The translations under genes were made by a program, and so were the position numbers. From positions 1 to 64,000 of the forward strand of contig NZ_QIBX01000007.1 in the NCBI RefSeq assembly GCF_003725995.1: a stretch of DNA of 64,000 bases, in the 5' to 3' direction. How positions within the stretch are numbered: position 1 is the stretch's first letter; every line of letters starts with the position of its first letter. Positions 61,518 through 64,000 of this stretch are shown piece by piece. Below the pieces are notes generated by a model. The model had not been told where the DNA came from, did no database searches, and worked only from the letters and a program-made list of their open reading frames with translations. This DNA is from Slackia equolifaciens (GTDB lineage Bacteria > Actinomycetota > Coriobacteriia > Coriobacteriales > Eggerthellaceae).

Positions 61518-61650
61518 AGGTTCATCGATTCGTCGGCCGGCAAAGCGCCCACTGCCGCGGAGGAATCTGGCGGCAGCCCTTCAATCGTCGCCCATGGCGG
61601 AAAGGCACGGTTGTTAGCGGTTTATGCTCCAGCAGATTCCATGGAAACGC

Positions 61651-61687
61651 AAGAGCCGCCCCGTTCCGATGAGCGGGGCGGCTCTTT
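61651..61687. terminator. Bidirectional terminator between glmS and fbp
   Basis: AAGAGCCGCCCCG (61651-61663) pairs perfectly with CGGGGCGGCTCTT (61674-61686); T-runs on both strands. Confidence 0.9.
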
Positions 61688-61739
61688 GCATCGAGGGGCG
61701 CTGGCATGGCGTTCGGCGCGCGCTATCGTGCGGCGCGCG

Positions 61740-63692
61740 TTACGCTCGTTCGGGCAGGGCTCCCTCTCGGTAGGCCTCTATCAGGCGCTCGAGGTCGCGA
61801 ACGCGCGCGCGTAGGCGGGCGCCGATATCGGTGTCGGCCACCAACGTGCGCTTCTCCATGCGTTCCACCACGCGACGCGTCGAATGGATATCCAACTCGC
61901 GCTCCACTGCTGCGGCCGCCGACTCCAACGGCTCATGCGCGGCGAGCACGAATCCCTGTGAGTTCGAGATGAGCGTGTATCCGGCGATGCCTGTCGTGGG
62001 CTGATAGGCGCGCGAGAACCCGCCATCGATGGTCAGCACGCGTCCGCCGCACTTCACCGGATCCTCGCCGTCTTTCGCCTTAACGGGCACATGGCCGCAA
62101 ATGATGCGCGATGCCGCGGGGTCCATCCCAAAGTCCTCGAAGACGACGGCCATGGCCTCCGGGTCGTCGAGGCGTGCGTAGAAGGGGTTCTTGACCTCCT
62201 TACGTGCGGCTTTGTCAGCCACGAAGTAGATCTCGAACGTCGCCATCTTGCTCTTTGCGAACAGGGGCGATTCCGGGGCAAGCCACAACCACCACATCAG
62301 GTCGCGCCCGCGTTTGCGCTCCACCTCGTCGGCGCTGAAAAATGCCGCGCGCACGTAGTGCTCCAGCGCGTCATAGAGGGCTCTGCCGCAAAGCTCTTCG
62401 CCAAAGATGTTCGCATGCATAAGCGAGCCGTCCTGGGCAAGCGGCACGCTCGCGTGGAACAGCAGGCTGCCGTTGGAGATCTTATACAGGCTGCCCACTT
62501 TCAGGAACAGGCGCATGTGGCGCTGCAGCTTCTCGCAGCTGACAAATGCCTGCTCGAGGCGCTGCATGACCGATTCTTCCTCGGGCGTGAGCGCATAGGG
62601 GTCGGCGGGGTCGACGGTTGGCAGCACCTTATCCGCGAGTTCGTACTCCACGCCGTCCACCACGACGGTGCCGCGATCGTGGTCGATTTTGTCCAGCAGC
62701 TTGCGGTCGCTCAGGCCGAACTCGGGGTATTCGTCGATGAGCTGGCCTTCTACCTTGAACTGGATGATGGCCATGGCCTTTTGGATTTTGACGTTCATTT
62801 CGTATGCGCGCTCGTCCAAATCGGGATTGCCTTTGAGGCCGAATGCCACGCAAGGGTCATCGCGGTAGGCATCCATGGCAAACGCCGCCAAGGGCAAAAT
62901 GTTGATGCCGTAGGCGTCCTCGAGAATCGAGAGGTTTCCATAGCGCGCGCAGTTGCGCACCACGTGAGCGATGCATCCACGCTGCCCCAGGGCTGCTCCC
63001 ATCCACACGATGTCGTGGTTGCCCCATTGAATGTCCAGGCAGTGGTATTTCGCAAGCGTGTCCATGATGGCGTCGGGCGCGGGGCCGCGATCGTAGATGT
63101 CTCCCAAAATATGCAGGTGGTCAAGCGAGAATCGCTGAATGAGCAGGCATAGCGCCTCGATGAAGGCCGGGCCGCGCCCGATTCGCACGATGGAATCCAC
63201 GATGGCTCGGCGGTATTCGTCGCGGTCTACCGCGCAATTGTCTTCGGTCATGAGCTCCTCGATGGCATAGGCGAACTCTTGAGGGTATGCCTTGTGCACT
63301 TTGGAGCGCGAGTATTTGCCCGACGCGCGCTTTGCCACGGCGATGAGCCGCTCGACCGCCTGCGCGATCCAGGCATCCGGGTCGTCGAGAGTGGGCAGAA
63401 TGAGCTGCAGCTTTTCGTGAGGATAGTAGATAAGCGTTGCGAGCTGGCGCTTTTCCGTCTCGGTGAGGGCGTTGCCAAGCGCGTCGTCGATTTTCATGCG
63501 GATGGAGCCCGACCCGTTTTTCAGCAGATGCGCGAATGCCTCGTATTCTCCGTGGATGTCGGAGGCGAACAGCTCGGTGCCTTTGGGCAGGCTTAAGATC
63601 GCGTTGAGGTTTATGGCCTCGGCCGAGGCGTCGGCGATGGTGGGGTAGGTTTCGGAAAGCAGCTCGAGATAGCGCAGGTCGTCGGTTTGCAT
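61740..63692 (-). CDS. fbp: Fructose-1,6-bisphosphatase, class III
   Basis: 650 residues, normal for class III. Metallophosphatase motifs are complete: FASDIHGEYE, GDIYDRGPAPD and WGNHDIVWMG, with ICGHVPVKAKDGE and DGGFSRAYQPTTGIAGYTL in the C-terminal part. It hydrolyses fructose-1,6-bisphosphate to fructose-6-phosphate in gluconeogenesis and feeds the substrate of GlmS. ATG 63692 has GGAGG at 5 nt; the in-frame start at 63884 would add a 64-residue leader with no family similarity. Divergent from acpS. Confidence 0.95.
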   Translation of the reverse strand: MQTDDLRYLELLSETYPTIADASAEAINLNAILSLPKGTELFASDIHGEYEAFAHLLKNGSGSIRMKIDDALGNALTETEKRQLATLIYYPHEKLQLILPTLDDPDAWIAQAVERLIAVAKRASGKYSRSKVHKAYPQEFAYAIEELMTEDNCAVDRDEYRRAIVDSIVRIGRGPAFIEALCLLIQRFSLDHLHILGDIYDRGPAPDAIMDTLAKYHCLDIQWGNHDIVWMGAALGQRGCIAHVVRNCARYGNLSILEDAYGINILPLAAFAMDAYRDDPCVAFGLKGNPDLDERAYEMNVKIQKAMAIIQFKVEGQLIDEYPEFGLSDRKLLDKIDHDRGTVVVDGVEYELADKVLPTVDPADPYALTPEEESVMQRLEQAFVSCEKLQRHMRLFLKVGSLYKISNGSLLFHASVPLAQDGSLMHANIFGEELCGRALYDALEHYVRAAFFSADEVERKRGRDLMWWLWLAPESPLFAKSKMATFEIYFVADKAARKEVKNPFYARLDDPEAMAVVFEDFGMDPAASRIICGHVPVKAKDGEDPVKCGGRVLTIDGGFSRAYQPTTGIAGYTLISNSQGFVLAAHEPLESAAAAVERELDIHSTRRVVERMEKRTLVADTDIGARLRARVRDLERLIEAYREGALPERA

Positions 63693-63956
63693 GCGAGCCT
63701 CCTCGGTGGCGGACGGAGTATGGTGTTTGCGATTATCGCGCATAGCATCCATTGCGGGCACGCTAAGGGGCAAGAAACTCGCAGGAGTCGAGTCGCGTCG
63801 GTCGGTGCGCCACGTGGGTTCTTGGTCGCCATCTTGTAGAGCGGTTCCGCGGCGCTCATGCACGAAGGTGATTGTGGGGTACAATACACCCTAGTAAAGC
63901 GGCCGATTCTTGGCCGCAGTCTGCAATAGCATTTCGAAACAATAGAAAGGCCCCGC

Positions 63957-64000
63957 ATGCCCGTTGGTCTGGGAGTAGATATCGTCGAAATCGATCGCAT
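63957..64000 (+). CDS. acpS: Holo-[acyl-carrier-protein] synthase, 5' end only
   Basis: Only 14 complete codons are inside the window, reading MPVGLGVDIVEIDR, which is the invariant AcpS start with the metal-binding Asp8. AGAAAGG lies upstream. AcpS moves phosphopantetheine from CoA to carrier proteins and could activate the carrier encoded at 18170. A TACAAT box at 63880-63885 may be its promoter. Confidence 0.9.
   Translation, partial: MPVGLGVDIVEIDR

Overview
The window looks like a chromosomal segment of a high-GC, anaerobic, gut-type actinobacterium of the class Coriobacteriia, most likely family Eggerthellaceae (Eggerthella, Gordonibacter or Adlercreutzia-like). This placement is an inference from gene content. 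There are five Tat-exported, lipobox-bearing flavoprotein reductases of the fumarate/urocanate reductase type, four LuxR regulators whose N-terminal half is a polytopic membrane domain, and core genes (ispE, tadA, glmS, class III fbp, acpS) of matching character.

Layout. 1-5.4 kb: a DUF1653 gene behind an array of TGTAC palindromes, then a divergent membrane-LuxR/flavoprotein pair and a GNAT gene. 5.7-9.7 kb: tRNA-Ser(UGA) whose 3' end and terminator are duplicated 184 bp downstream, a drug-type MFS transporter fused to CBS domains, its divergent TetR regulator, and tadA. 9.7-15.3 kb: ispE, lemA and a two-component system whose kinase is frameshifted, separated by three unrelated minisatellites and a 141-bp inverted-repeat element. 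15.3-21.4 kb: a DltABCD-like envelope acylation operon that also contains a fold-III PLP decarboxylase and an overlooked 52-codon ORF with DltX-like architecture. 21.5-25 kb: a lower-GC membrane-LuxR plus flavoprotein tandem. 25-32 kb: metallopeptidase, proline-rich DUF4190-like protein, formamidase-type amidohydrolase, APC permease, thioesterase, and a second copy of the 141-bp element. 32-48.3 kb: three more flavoprotein modules (two with membrane LuxR, one with LysR), interleaved with aminotransferase, ZIP transporter, YgbA-like, DUF1836, DegV and Fur-box ferritin genes. 48.7-54.1 kb: a five-gene block of three unrecognised proteins, a ClpP-like protease and a soluble VirD4/TraG-like ATPase, with a shared operator-like motif in two promoters. 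54.2-59.5 kb: a degenerate ABC ATPase, a YhgE/Pip membrane protein, and a DUF4143 ATPase flanked by duplicated ends of the yhgE gene. 59.7-64 kb: glmS, fbp and the start of acpS.

How it works together. The flavoprotein modules fit anaerobic respiration of several organic acceptors outside the membrane, each with its own dedicated regulator. The dlt-like operon, preceded by a two-component system, probably decorates an envelope polymer with an amino-acid-derived group; AcpS, at the right edge, is a candidate for activating its carrier protein. The most promising undescribed systems are the modified dlt-like operon (15.3-21.4 kb) and the ClpP/VirD4-like module (48.5-54.1 kb).
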